From the NCBI RefSeq assembly GCF_016920785.2, contig NW_024609837.1:45944745-46008744 (forward strand): DNA of 64,000 bases. The letters are read 5' to 3'. The notes beneath the pieces are model-generated. The model had not been told where the DNA came from. It did not search any database and saw only the letters and a program-made list of their open reading frames with translations. The position numbers and the translations under genes were made by a program. Each line of letters begins with the position of its first letter. Position 1 is the first letter of the stretch. Shown here in pieces: positions 44,881-55,128 of the stretch. This DNA is from Ixodes scapularis. Taxonomy: Eukaryota; Arthropoda; Arachnida; Ixodida; Ixodidae.

Positions 44881-45349
44881 TAGAGGTGTCGCCAACTTCG
44901 TCGAACCGGATTTTTAGGTCTAACTTTCGGGGTTCCACTGGGTCGAACCGGTTGAACCTTCGAACTTTTAACCAGATTTGACCGGTTCGACTTTGTGGGC
45001 AGTGTGGCCAGACCTTGATACAAGCATATCTAGGTTTAGAGAATCTCTTTTGTGCAAAGGGTCATTTTAATTTAATGAATAGTTGCAATTAAAAGAAACT
45101 AATTCTAATAACTGAAGAAGTTAGTAACTCAATTTTTTGTACTGTATTAACTGAAATAACCAATCACTGCTGCCCTTAATTCATCTCTTAGCCATCGCCA
45201 TCCAATCCGAAGCCAACTGGCCAGTTTGTGGCGCATGCGCATAGCAGTCGAACCTGGGTCGAACCTTTGTCGAACTTTTCACAAAAAGTTTGAAAAAGTT
45301 GAACCTGGGTCGAACTCGCACCTCGACCGGTTCGCGGCACCCATATCTA
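44881..45349. mobile_element. probable hAT-like element rich in gaaccggttc
   Basis: Left end tagaggtgtcgccaacttcg, right end inverse of tagatatgggtgccgcgaac. Both ends lead into repeated gtcgaacctgggtcgaacc / gaaccggttgaacc blocks. The flanks (tctattac, tcatgaga) do not form a convincing 8-bp duplication. Non-coding. Confidence 0.55.
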
Positions 45350-46105
45350 TCATGAGAATGATCGGACGCAGCCCGCGCATACATTCACCAAGAACGAACA
45401 TATAAAATATACGTGTTTTTTGTTTTTTTGCCAGTTTGCCGAATTGGCGTTTTTAAGCCGAGCCGCACGAATATACCGTAAGTTGAGGGGATGACAAGAT
45501 TGGGTATTCAATTTTGACTAAATCTTTCCCCACAAGGTTACTATGTACGAACGGAGTGACATCAACGTATTTAATGTTTTGTCTTTCAGTGGAAGGTTTG
45601 CCTTTCGGCATTGTTATCGGATAATGCCGCATTTTCAATGGTTCGGCACCAATAAAAAATCCTGTGGACATGCGTTTACTAAGCTGTCATTACCTATAAA
45701 AGACGAAGCAATATCTTTAGCGTCGATAAAACGATGCTACAAGTAGAGCGAGTATGCACCCTTATAACGATACTTTGATAGACATTACCATAACACTAGC
45801 AACAACGTCCCTGCAAGGTACTTTTACGAGTCTGAAGCGTCAACAAACAGAATTCGTAATGAAGGGTGTGAGCCGGTGTATACTGAACGTTTTGAAGCCT
45901 CACCAGACTAAGGAATGCGAAAGTTGACAACCAAAATCAAGGGAGGAGAAGGTTCTTCTTTACTCTTGCAATGGTGTCAACATCTCGTATTGTTTCAAAA
46001 AGTTCTAAAGTGTTTTCAGACACCGCAAGAAGTTATTATATTTAAATAAATCGTATTCTTGAATATTTGCGTGAAAGAACCTGTTTGGAAAGTTTAAAAT
46101 CTCAC
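45350..46105. other. protease intron, no gene recognised
   Basis: ORFs at 45453-45746 on both strands have no motif. Confidence 0.4.
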
Positions 46106-46230
46106 CCAGTTGTAAGCATGAACATGTCGGGATTTCCATATATTGTAACTGGGGCTTGCGTCGCAAATTGTCTCGTTGTTGCGGCACCCTCAACATTCGG
46201 TGAGGGCGGCCCAATATAAAACAGGTCTTC
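46106..46230 (-). CDS. reprolysin metalloprotease, catalytic-domain exon (LTTG strand)
   Basis: On the - strand, from the excellent acceptor tttgtttgttttctgaag to donor ACTGG|GTGAGA. The 41 codons start EDLFYIGPPSPNVEGAAT and end YGNPDMFMLTT, followed by the first two bases of a Gly codon. The end matches the PD-(M/V)-(F/V)-LLTG strand of reprolysins, after which LDM is usual. Phase 0 on entry fits the preceding exon at 46324-46401, only 93 bp away. Confidence 0.86.
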
Positions 46231-46323
46231 CTTCAGAAAACAAACAAACAAAAAGACGTAAATTCAGGATTACGTTAGAAGAAGGATACACAGTTTGCTA
46301 TGTTAGCAAACAAGTGAGCTGAC

Positions 46324-46401
46324 CTCTTGTGTCATTTGGTGGATGGCGACCACTTTAAAGCGTACAGCTGGATCTGTGAAAGATCTGTACCTGAGGTTTA
46401 C
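46324..46401 (-). CDS. reprolysin metalloprotease, catalytic-domain exon (VNLRYRS helix)
   Basis: On the - strand, between acceptor tatttacccag and donor AAGAG|GTCAGC (a weak donor, the least certain border). The 26 codons start VNLRYRSFTDPAVRFKVVA and continue IHQMTQE. VNLRYRS-(F)-DP-(V/I)-(R/K)F corresponds to the helix and strand that follow the first strand of the reprolysin catalytic domain, and it joins in phase 0 to FWNA at the end of the exon at 49532-49659. Confidence 0.88.
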
Positions 46402-47210
46402 CTGGGTAAATAAACAAATGATAAAAGGTAAATTACAAATTGGCTCAAGATACATAGAAAATATACACAGGACGATTTTTTATACTTTAAGGTTTTGTTA
46501 AAAAAAGCAGTGAATGCGACACTAAGGTGGTATGTGTAGGTAAGATATATGGCCAAGGAACATAATATAGGGTGATAATCGTTAGGATAAGTCCAACACT
46601 TAACTAGGATATGTTAATTCACTTTTCAGTTAGGCAAAATAAAGATACAATTTCAATTAGAAACTTGCTGAGCGCCATTGAAAGGCACTAAATCAGTACA
46701 TCTTAGAAACTAGATTTAATTAATCGGCTTTTAATGACGACTACCACTTATATTATGTCTCTGAAGATGTGAGACGACTGCACAAACCACGTAAGTGTAG
46801 CCTTCGAGGCTTTTCTTTTAAAATATTTTTGTAAGATAAAGCCTCTTTATACAAAGGTTCTTTAAGGAGAAATTGTTGTTTTAGAATGGAGGAATACGCG
46901 AAGCGTTATGTAAAACAATGGAGCCGCAGTGTCATAGATGCGTGATGAGTGCGCGCGGATAGACGTTTCAAAAAGTGCGTCTACAACGAGTGAAACTTCA
47001 AAATGTCTCTTACGTAAACCTTTGTGTCGTTAACTGGGCCAATAAAAATCATTATTAGTTATCCATCGTCAAATACGACATCGTCTACTTCCTCGACGTG
47101 CTCATGCCGTCAAGACTCGCAAAAGAAAATGTATTTTCTCGACGCCATAAGTGTCGCTACGCCAGAGGTAATTTCTAGAGAATATCCGCTAAGTTGCGCA
47201 CCGCGATACG

Positions 47211-47214
<4 letters not shown>
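46402..47214. other. protease intron, no gene recognised
   Basis: No repeat or ORF of note before the A-run at 47212. Confidence 0.45.

Positions 47215-47243
<29 letters not shown>
47212..47243. repeat. poly(A) run
   Basis: About 31 A in a row; could be the tail of an old retroposon or a simple repeat. Confidence 0.9.
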
Positions 47244-47244
<1 letters not shown>

Positions 47245-47366
47245 GCATTTGGGAGTCGGCGCATACTCCTTTTCTACCAAAGTCAATGACTGCTTAAAAA
47301 AGAAATCAGGCGTGGCGATCTGTTTTAAACTTTAATATCACTAGCCCCGATCAATGACAATGTGGC

Positions 47367-47632
47367 TTTACCCTATGTGGAGGGCAAGTTCGTCTGCTTC
47401 TTCCTCGGGGGGGGGGGGGGGGGGGGGAGGGGGGGGGGGAGGAGGGGACACGGTTATGGTGACGTCAGAACGCCGAGCTCTGATTGGTTGGGATTTGAAA
47501 GGTAGCGGAATAGCAGACCTCAAAGCAAGCTTTTTCCTCGAGGTCTACCCGCTATCCTTCAATGAGAGCCAACCAGAGATCGGCGTTCTGACGTCACAGT
47601 ATTGCGTCACGATCCTGCGCTTTTTGTTTTCT
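47367..47632. mobile_element. foldback element L, copy 1
   Basis: Arms pair ggtgacgtcagaacgccgag followed by ctctgattggttgggat near 47458 with the inverse near 47567-47598. The element begins near gcaagttcgtctgcttcttc and carries a G-run of about 30 bp at 47407-47441. Copy 2 lies at 48418-49030. Non-coding. Confidence 0.75.
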
Positions 47633-47719
47633 ATGCGTGGTTAATTGGGTCCGTGAATAGCGAACCCGGGAAGACAAGCGAGCGCCATGACGGTGCACTT
47701 TTTGCTCTGCTTCATTGGC

Positions 47720-47795
47720 TCGGATGGATGAATGGGTAGATGTTCAAGGCTATACTTTTTATAACGGGCGGTAGCTTGCGCCACCTATAGCCTAA
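47720..47795. repeat. short interspersed repeat R, copy 3
   Basis: ggatggatgaatgggtagatg, then ataacgggcggtagcttgcg and ccacctatagcc. Confidence 0.75.
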
Positions 47796-48024
47796 GTCTT
47801 AAAAGACAAACATATGATTCCTCCCGCCCTTCTAGGCCAATTTCCCCCCTAACTACCACCAGGTATTGTGGGATGTCAGCAGGATGAGCTGCATCGGATC
47901 GTGCTGTCGACTGCGGTTGGGCTTAAAGTGAAACGGAGGATATGTATACCGTGCCCCCCCCCCCCCCCCAAAAAAAAAAAAAAAAAAAAAAGAAAAAAAA
48001 ATTAGTTCTTCTTCTCCCCCCCGC

Positions 48025-48412
48025 AACGTGAGAGGCATTGCTGGAGGGGGGAGGGGCTGCGGCCGCTTCACGAGAACGGGCGCTCGGCCGCCGCTCTCGT
48101 GGAAAGCATTGCCGGAAGGGGGAGGGGCTGCGGCCGCTTCACGAGAGCGCGCGCTCGGCCGCCCCTCGTGTCAGAGGCGTCGCCGGAAGGGCTGGGGAGG
48201 GAAGGGGGGCTGCGGCCGCTTTTGCTCCTCTCGGTGCCGAGGGATATGGCGGCACCTGAGGCATCTTTATCGTTGGCGGCCGCAACGTCGGCAGTAGCGA
48301 AACGGTGCCGTCCACGCCAATACACCGCAGACGGACTAAGGGAGCGGAAGAAAGAGATTTATGCCTACGCGTTCACAACTCATAAAAAATGCTCAGGTGT
48401 CCGGAATATTTT
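48025..48412 (+). mobile_element. element H, copy 2: three GC-rich monomers plus AT-hook ORF
   Basis: Three units of about 68-70 bp (ggggctgcggccgcttcacg, agagcgcgcgctcggccgc, ...gtgtcagaggc) precede an ORF with ATG at 48246. It reads MAAPEASLSLAAATSAVAK, then CRPRQYTADGLRERKKE, parallel to the ORF at 13810. A C-run followed by an A-run (47954-48001) lies just upstream. Confidence 0.62.
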
Positions 48413-48417
48413 TTTTA

Positions 48418-49030
48418 GAATGTATGCGGAGCGCAAGTTCGTCTGCTTCTTGAGCAGGGGTTGCGGTGACGCCAGAACGCCGGTCTCTGATCGGCTTCGA
48501 TTGAAAGGATAGTGCAGGCGAGGCCAGGCTGACTTAGCCTAAGAGCCGCAAACAAAACTACGAAACTTCCAAGAGCTGCGTGGGGGCAAACCTTTGTCCA
48601 GACCAATAAACGAAACTTGAACTACTCTCAATCTATCAGAGTCAAAAGCAGTCAACTGTACGTAAGGTAGCAGTATAGCACAACACTAGCAAACCGGAAC
48701 CTTTCTTTCGATTGAAAACACGTTCCATTTTTTGGGGGGGGGGGGAAGTGTTCGTGGTGACCGGGAGGGAGGTGGGAAAGTGTGTGTGTGTGGGGGGGGG
48801 GGGGGGTAAGGGGATAGGGGAGGGAGCCGCGAGCCGCGCTTTAACACCGAAAGAGCCGCATACGTCTCGCGAGCCGCAGCTTGGCCACCCCTGGGATAGT
48901 GGGTAGACATAGGCAGCTAGCATTAAGGTCTAGCCACTACCTCTCCGTCGGAGCCAATTAGACCTCGGCGGTCCGACGTCACTGCAGCCCCTGCGCAAGG
49001 ATCGAGCAGACAAACATGCGCTACGCGTAG
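48418..49030. mobile_element. foldback element L, copy 2, split by a hAT MITE
   Basis: Left arm gcgcaagttcgtctgcttct, gcggtgacgccagaacgcc; right arm its inverse (ggcggtccgacgtcactgca ... gagcagacaaacatgcgct). The hAT element at 48515-48893 sits between the arms. Confidence 0.78.
48515..48893. mobile_element. hAT-type MITE with perfect 8-bp target duplication
   Basis: Starts CAGGCGAGGCCAGGCTG and ends as the inverse of CAGGGGTGGCCAAGCTGCGG. Both flanks are ggatagtg (48507-48514 and 48894-48901). 379 bp, with a G-run at 48735-48746 and another at 48792-48806. Non-coding. Confidence 0.93.
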
Positions 49031-49059
49031 TCACCGAGCGTTTAAGATATGCAGGGTTT

Positions 49060-49097
49060 GTTGCGTAATCCTCGCTTGGCAGCGAGGATTACGCAAC
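49060..49097. repeat. perfect 17-bp hairpin
   Basis: gttcg-free arms: gttgcgtaatcctcgct and its exact complement are separated by tggc. The right half of the left arm (tcctcgcttggcag) is repeated once more at 49102-49115. Confidence 0.9.
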
Positions 49098-49531
49098 CTT
49101 ATCCTCGCTTGGCAGCAAATGAGATCGCTGCATCACTCAATGAAAATACCGAATAGCCAATCACGAAGAAAGACCCGTGAGCATATAGTAAGACAGGCCC
49201 GGCATTACTTTATCGTCAATGTTTAATAAGAACATGGATTTAGATATTGCCAATCCCAATGAGTGTACAATGCAGGGTACTTCAGTTGGCTAGGGTGAAG
49301 CATAAGCACCAACCTAGAACATAAAGACGTCTTGTCTATGTTTGAGTTGGATGTAAAGTAAGAATGTGGCCATGAAGACACTATGTTCAATATTGATATG
49401 TATAAAACTTAAACACGGTGTTTGGTGCTAAAATTTAATGTTATCCTTAGCGTCCACGCGGAACGACAATGCTATCAGGCATGCACGACTTTTTTAATAA
49501 CAAGAAGAGGTATTTTGTTTTAATGACTTAC
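49098..49531. other. protease intron, no gene recognised
   Basis: No repeat partner or ORF of note. Confidence 0.4.
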
Positions 49532-49659
49532 TGCGTTCCAGAAGATAATAATGTAGCCGATGAGTTGAGGCCCAGTTAATACAGTATTGTGTGAGAGGTC
49601 ACAAACCACAGATACTTCTGGGCGAACGGATGTTATGATAGTAGCCGCTTGTCTATTCG
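49532..49659 (-). CDS. reprolysin metalloprotease, start of the catalytic domain
   Basis: On the - strand, from acceptor gcttcctttatgtag to the strong donor AACGCA|GTAAGT. Two bases complete an Ala codon with the G left by the prodomain exon (phase 1), then 42 codons: NRQAATIITSVRPEVSVVCD, then GPQLIGYIIIFWNA. (P)E-V-x-VV-D is the first strand and I-(E/G)Y--(I/V)FWNAVN the first helix of the reprolysin domain. It joins in phase 0 to VNLRYRS of the next exon. The frame is also open upstream of the acceptor, which gives a longer but probably artificial ORF. Confidence 0.88.
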
Positions 49660-50009
49660 CTACATAAAGGAAGCAGATGGCCAAAAAGAGGACGAATTGT
49701 TCATTAGTATTTGTTAATATTTTCTTCACCTTTAAATTAACACGGAACTTGTGCATTGAGAAAACAAAATTCTGGCTACGCTTACCTATTTTGACGTGCT
49801 CTGTAATTATGGTTGCGTTACGTTCATCTAGAAGATTTGAGTCACAATTAAAATTAAAGCTTAATTAGTTAGAATTGCCAATCACTTTACACAATGCAGA
49901 TGGCACCCAAAACTCAACAACACTATGCTAATTCTTGAAAGAAAATAAAAGTTCACACGCGTTAGACACAGTTCAACGTCAGGGCATATAAGGTAGGCGT
50001 ACCACTATG
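49660..50009. other. protease intron, no gene recognised
   Basis: AT-rich, nothing recognised. Confidence 0.4.
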
Positions 50010-50255
50010 TAAAACTAACAAATCTCGACTTTATTCCCAAAACTTGTTTGGATTGGAACCTCCACCTCACCACCATCGCCACGATCTAAGAAGATCATTT
50101 GTTTAAAACGGTTTTCATTAATTTTTATGGTTCAGTGCTGTAACTAAATTGTCTTGCCTCAAGTATACTTATATGTTTTTGTTGTTGTGTTCACACCCCA
50201 CTCCTCTCTGTAACGCCGCTGGCCCTGAGGGTATTGAAATAAATAAATAAATACT
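50010..50255 (+). mobile_element. LINE 3' end (CR1/Jockey-like)
   Basis: The + strand gives LDFIPKTCLDWNLHLTTIA near 50025-50080, the C-terminal F(F/I)P-T--DWN-LP block, then a stop and a 3' end with GGCCCTGAGGGTATT and an AAATA tail (50219-50252). It is the same 3' end type as the - strand fragment at 5310-5870. Confidence 0.8.
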
Positions 50256-50436
50256 ATAACCTAATAACAGGGCCACAACCTGTATTTTTCTAATTTATTA
50301 ATGACTATAGAGGAATGAATAAGGCAGACAGCACAGGAGGATAATTAGGAGCCGGATTGAGATACACTCAAATAACCAAGAACCTCCTCAAACCATGGTG
50401 AGTGACATCCCTCATGGCCAGACTAATTTGTCAGTT

Positions 50437-50470
50437 CTTTTTTTTTTTTTTTGGGGGGGGGGGGGGGGGG
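50437..50470. repeat. T-run followed by G-run
   Basis: About 15 T then about 18 G, like several such tracts in the window. Confidence 0.95.
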
Positions 50471-50544
50471 CTTGTGTTGCCAACATTCGTCACAGGCACA
50501 CGATTGCACGAAAAAAATCGCTACTGAGATTGACGTTCGGAGCT

Positions 50545-51106
50545 GGGTTTAAAGGCTCAAAAAGGCTCCGCCAAGTGACTAAGGAACTAAGGTTTGATGT
50601 TTTTCGTTTTAAGCCGTTTCCAGGAGTGAATGTGGTCTTCCCAAAATACGTTTAGACCTAAAAAAAAGCCTGCCATTTGACAGTAAAACGTTGTGCTCTT
50701 AGTGTCACATCGAAGACTGCTTTCTTAGGCCCAAACTAATTTTCATCTTCATATTCTCTCTAGTTCTTTCCGTAAATCGGAGAAATTGAGTCTTCTCAAA
50801 AGTCCGCTCCATCGTCTGTCCGCCATTGCTTGATCACTTACTTTGAGCATGTATTGGATACGAGGGCTGACGTAAGCGTTCGGCGAGTACCCGGATCCAA
50901 TCACGTGCTCTCTGGCCTCGAATGGATGGACGCATGACGGCTGTGCCCCTTGTAACGGGCGGTAGCTTGCGCCACCTAGCCTGAGAAAATGCTTCTGTCC
51001 CCCAGATGACCGTCACGAAATGGCGATCACCAATGTTAATTGCTGGACTTTTGAAAGGTGTCTAAGTACTTTGCGGCGAAGTAGATGGACCAAGCTTTTT
51101 AGAGTG
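50545..51106. mobile_element. palindromic MITE, copy 4, interrupted
   Basis: Left arm contains tacgtttagacctaaaaaaaagcc near 50648; the right end reads tactttgcggcgaagtagat ... ctttttagagtg plus TA, as in 2349-2657. The arms are separated by extra sequence that includes repeat R at 50925-50985. Diverged; the left border is approximate. Confidence 0.6.
50925..50985. repeat. short interspersed repeat R, copy 4
   Basis: atggatggacgcatgacgg, then gtaacgggcggtagcttgcg and ccacctagcc. Inside MITE copy 4. Confidence 0.75.
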
Positions 51107-51158
51107 TAGCGAATTCCTCAGGGAACCCTACTGTCTTCCCGTTATAATATATAATTAC

Positions 51159-51288
51159 CCGGTGCGTGTGTGTAGTTTACGGATGCACGTTCGATGAGCT
51201 CCACCTTGTGGAGCACTCCGCTGCCCATTCGGCGGCGTGCCGTGACTGCTAAGGGCGATATCTTCAACGTCGGATTCAGCATACCGTC
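51159..51288 (-). CDS. reprolysin (M12B) metalloprotease, prodomain exon
   Basis: On the - strand, from acceptor ggttcctcttctgcag to donor CACCG|GTAATT. The 43 codons begin DGMLNPTLKISPLAVTARRR and continue MGSGVLHKVELIERA. DG-LN--L-I-PL followed by a G-x-HK-V/L block is the conserved end of the M12B propeptide, which keeps the enzyme latent. The exon enters in phase 0 and leaves in phase 1, matching the catalytic exon at 49532-49659. Together the eight exons give about 316 residues. Earlier exons with the signal peptide should lie above 51.3 kb, in or beyond the transposon cluster, and were not recognised. Confidence 0.82.
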
Positions 51289-53420
51289 CTGCAGAAGAGG
51301 AACCAAACTAATCATATTTTCGAAATAGCCAGGCTCTACTCTCTCACACGTGGTATTCGTTATTTCTAAATCTCAAATAGCTGTGGAGAAAAGGGTAAAT
51401 GAAGGTGATGCCGAAACCAACATGCTCTCCAGTGGTGTGACGTCACACGTTGTATAACTTGCAATGTCGAGCAGGCAGTCTAAAGACCAAAGTAGTTTGC
51501 GGATGTTTGTTTTTGTTTTGCTTGCATGAGCTTAACCAGCATTAATTGCACACCGTCAAACTTCTTGCAACCAGTCCGAAACAAGCTGTAAGCCCCCATG
51601 TTACTCTTGATGACAAGAATTGACGTCACTTTTTCAGTGTTGCCAGTTGCAGAACAAACATAAAAGTTCAATAACTTTGCAAAAAAAAAAAAAATATTCA
51701 GGCGCTTGCGTGTCTGTTGATGAGTTGCATTGGTTTTCAGCAAATCAGCGACTATACACGAACTGATCTCTGTTACGTCACGGCGCGGTGGTGGCGCGTC
51801 GGGCGCACTTCCGGTCTGGGGCTGTGGGCCGAAGGCCCCATGTGAGACGTGTATTCCTGCGTTGTTTTGAAAGGAACCTGACGAAAACCTGCCTTCTCGT
51901 CAAACCGTCACGACTGGGGCTGTACCAAAAGAGTAGAGAAAGGTTTAAAGATCAGTTTTCATGTGCTCGGTTCGTCCGAGAACGTGGACATGTGGCGTGA
52001 AAATGGTAAACGAGACGCAGTCGGACCACGATTCTTGGGCGGGAAGCACTTTTGGTTGAATTCACGAATACTTGAGGTCATCACATTTATTTGTTTTCTT
52101 CCAACATGAACGCCGGAAAACCGTCAAGTTGTACGAACCACCTGTGGACTACGTTCTGTGCGTCTTCAAGTTCGAACGGCCGCCTGATCGTTCGAACTGT
52201 CGTCTGCTCTTTCAAACGCTTCTGCTTGTCGTCTGCTCTCTTAGACGACAGCGGCCCGTCGACCAAACGTTGGCCCGGTATTTGCGATAAGAAGTAAGTG
52301 CAGGCCTCTAAAGACCTAAGTTTGAAGGTTGGTAAGCAGGCTTGATGCAAACAGTAGATACAAGAAGATATTGATCATTGTTACCAGTGACCATCACCGA
52401 CTTGTTATGCCTAATTCACTTGGTCCGACTCTGCTAGCGATTTGCAGTATCGACATCGACCATCTCAGCTACGGTTCACGCTTTTGCAGCCCGAGCGTCG
52501 TCGCGACTGATAATTGGGAGCGAAATCTTATCAAGCGAATCACACTTTAGAGTATATTCTGTGGCGTGAACGCGGAATGAATCGTCGCATGTCACATCAA
52601 TCACGCGAAGTTTTGGGGTGTAGCGGGCCTGAGTAATTTCGCTGAGGCCGCTCAACTAGTCAGACATTGCCAGGAAGACGTAGAAGCAACAATTCCCACG
52701 CGAAAAAGGGCAGGGGGATTCACACCGACGCAGACAACATCGCGTTTCAATGGGTTTATGGACGACGGCGAGCTTTTTACCCACACTCTATCGCGCATGC
52801 GCGGCGGCGTCCGCTAGGGCGCTACGGTTTGTTTAGACACATGAGTTGGTGCATAAGAAATTTTCCGGATTTCCTCTAAACCATTTCTGGTTGAAATGTT
52901 TTCGATGTATTGGGACAAGTCGAAGTTCCCACAATACACGGCGAACGTAGCTTTTACATAAAACATAAGTAACTCTGAAGTTAAAGCTAGTAGGCAAGCG
53001 AGCTGGTTAAGGATAGACGTGGTAACCCCGAAGTGGAGAGACAACAAAGAACGGACAGGCATGAAACACGAAAAACAGTTAAAGATTTTTTTTAGACTAC
53101 GCTATTAAATAGGCCCACAACCACTCAAGGAGATACACTCTGCCTGAGGTCACACAGCCGTGGCAGATAAGTACCAAAGTACAAAAGGTCAAAAGTTCAA
53201 GCAACCGACAAGAGGTTACTAGTTTACAGGGACACAGGGAAACGTTGAAATAACCAACCTACTCTCCAAGGCCAAGCAACCCACAGGAAGGAACGACGAT
53301 AAGCACTTCAGCCACTCCTCTTCCTACACCTCACCCCCCTTCCCGGCCCGCCGGCCTACCTGAGGACACAAGTCTAAACGACATAGAAAAGCATCCACTA
53401 TTCCCGGAAATCATCAGTGA
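51289..53420. other. no gene recognised; possible upstream part of the protease gene
   Basis: ORFs at 51480-51743, 52072-52350 and 52814-53062 show no recognisable domain. No exon matching the start of an M12B propeptide was found. 53100-53420 may be 3' sequence of the Penelope-like fragment that follows. Confidence 0.4.
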
Positions 53421-53990
53421 CTACTTTACAAGATATTTATAGACGTCTCCTTCCTTACATAGAATTTCAGTGGCTTGCCACACAACACAATAACCAACGC
53501 ACTTGGACATGTGTTTCGCCAACTCGGATGCGTCGTTGCTATTTTTAGCAGCTGTCTTGTGTTCACACAGTCGGTCGTTAATGCATCTAGCAGCCTGGCT
53601 AGCATAGCAAGAACAACACTTCACTGAAAATTTGTAAACTACACCAAGATCACAACTCACAGAAGGTTGCCTATAATTCTTACTACACTCAATTCTTTCC
53701 GCAAAAAAAAAAAACACAAAAAAAACAGTTAATTTGTTCAAATGAAAATCGGGTTTAAGAACTACAGTTAATACCGATCTTCCCTCGAAGGCATTCAGGT
53801 TATGAGACACGTCATGAGAATAGGGAAGAGAAACAGCCTTTTCTAACCTATTCTGTCAACTCATGTGACATCATTAAGTGGTAACAACCGACGGATAAAA
53901 AAATGTCAATGTGGAGGCGAGCTGGGGTATGTTGATCATGATGTTAAAATCCCGAGACTGGGAAAGAAACTTGAAAGGACAGCAAATGTG
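53421..53990 (-). mobile_element. Penelope-like element, GIY-YIG endonuclease fragment (copy 1)
   Basis: On the - strand the C-terminal region reads ECSKNYRQPSVSCDLGVVYK, then CINDRLCEHKTAAKNS and ends VYKYLVK. (G)VVYK--(V)-C--CY--Q--RCINDRL-EH is the GIY-YIG nuclease of Penelope-like retroelements. An A/T insertion (about 53702-53728) and stops break the upstream part. Homologous to 55895-56276 in opposite orientation, including non-coding sequence upstream (tttcccagtctcgggatttt near 53960). Confidence 0.83.
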
Positions 53991-54469
53991 CGGCTGACTG
54001 GTCAGGAGCCGAAGTGCTACGCAGAGAATCTGACATGAAACGTGTAATGAAAGAAACGATTAGAATAAATATGTCGGGCAATGGCGTCAGTCAAGCTTCG
54101 AGGCAGCTAGGAAACCGGGTGTAGGAAAAAAATGTCCCCGGAATAAATGTCCCAGGAAAAAATGTCCCCGGAAAAAGAGGCCCCGGGAAAAAAGGCCCCG
54201 GAAAAAAAGGCCCCAGATGGAAAGTAGGAAAAAATGTCCCCAAAGGATTTTCTATCTCTGGGTTTCCCTGATCCTCATGTGCTTCGGGCGGTCCGGTCAT
54301 ATGTCCTGGGAAAAAAGGCACCGTGTGGCAGGTAGGGGAAAACGGCTCCGAAAGAGGATTAGTGAGAACGAAATTTTACCGTTTGCATTATATCCCCAAA
54401 TAAGCACCTTCAATACCTATAATAACTTTGATGACAATTAACCTCTCGTTTCTATAAAAAAATGACCGC

Positions 54470-55128
54470 ATCTCCACGTGGTGAATTATGTTGATTGGGG
54501 CGAAGCTCTGGTGGTGCTGATGATACTGATTTTATTGTTCATAGGTAGTGCTGATGGTGCTGATTTTTTTTTTATTGCTCATAGGTATTGCTGAGTTCCG
54601 GGTTGCGTTTCGACTTCATTATTACTGCTTTATGGTCGGTGAAATACAGAGCCAGTGGTTCTTCTAGCGGATCAGCTTGGATCCGCTGGATGCCGTGGGA
54701 AAGCATCTCCACGTCCATGTCAGAAAGAGAATGTGTGGTATAGAACGTGGTTATATACGCATTTGAGCATTTGACCGCAGCGCCCTCCGCCCTCTCCTCT
54801 ATAAACGTTGAGCCAATGCATGCAAAGTTTAACGCGATTACATACGCATTTGACCGCAGCGCCCTCTGTTGTATAGACGTTGAGCGGCTACATGCAACGT
54901 TTCATCCATGACATCCCCAGCTCTTGAGTTACTACCACATCTCAGAGCCCCTACTCGTCCCGCAGTTAAGGCGATGGACTAGAAATCCATTGCGGTCTCC
55001 CGCACAGGTTTAAATCCTGGCGACTGCGCAAACATTTTTTTCTTTTTTTAAGAAGACAGATGGGATGGCAATCGATGTGAGCACGGACGCCGGACGGACA
55101 AGGCTAGACCCTAAGGAGCTTCGCCCCT
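54470..55128. mobile_element. composite insertion in element A containing a tRNA-Ser-like sequence
   Basis: The ends carry ggggcgaagct (54497) and its inverse agcttcgcccc (55116-55126). A unit gcatttgaccgcagcgccct is repeated at about 54763 and 54844. The insertion splits sequence that is continuous in element B. Confidence 0.6.
54961..55028 (+). tRNA. tRNA-Ser(AGA)-derived sequence (SINE head or pseudogene)
   Basis: The anticodon arm atggactAGAaatccat (54974-54990) and the variable and T arms match eukaryotic tRNA-Ser(AGA). The 5' acceptor cgcagt can pair with actgcg at the 3' end. About 13 nt of the D arm are missing (the 5' acceptor runs straight into ttaaggcg) and the B box is altered to ggtttaaatcc, so it should not be a functional tRNA. 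A T-rich stretch follows. Ticks carry a tRNA-Ser-related SINE (Ruka), which this may be. Confidence 0.6.

Noticed and set aside
44881..45349. Firm hAT assignment with target duplication
   Set aside because: The ends are inverted and plausible, but the flanking 8-mers agree at only about four positions.
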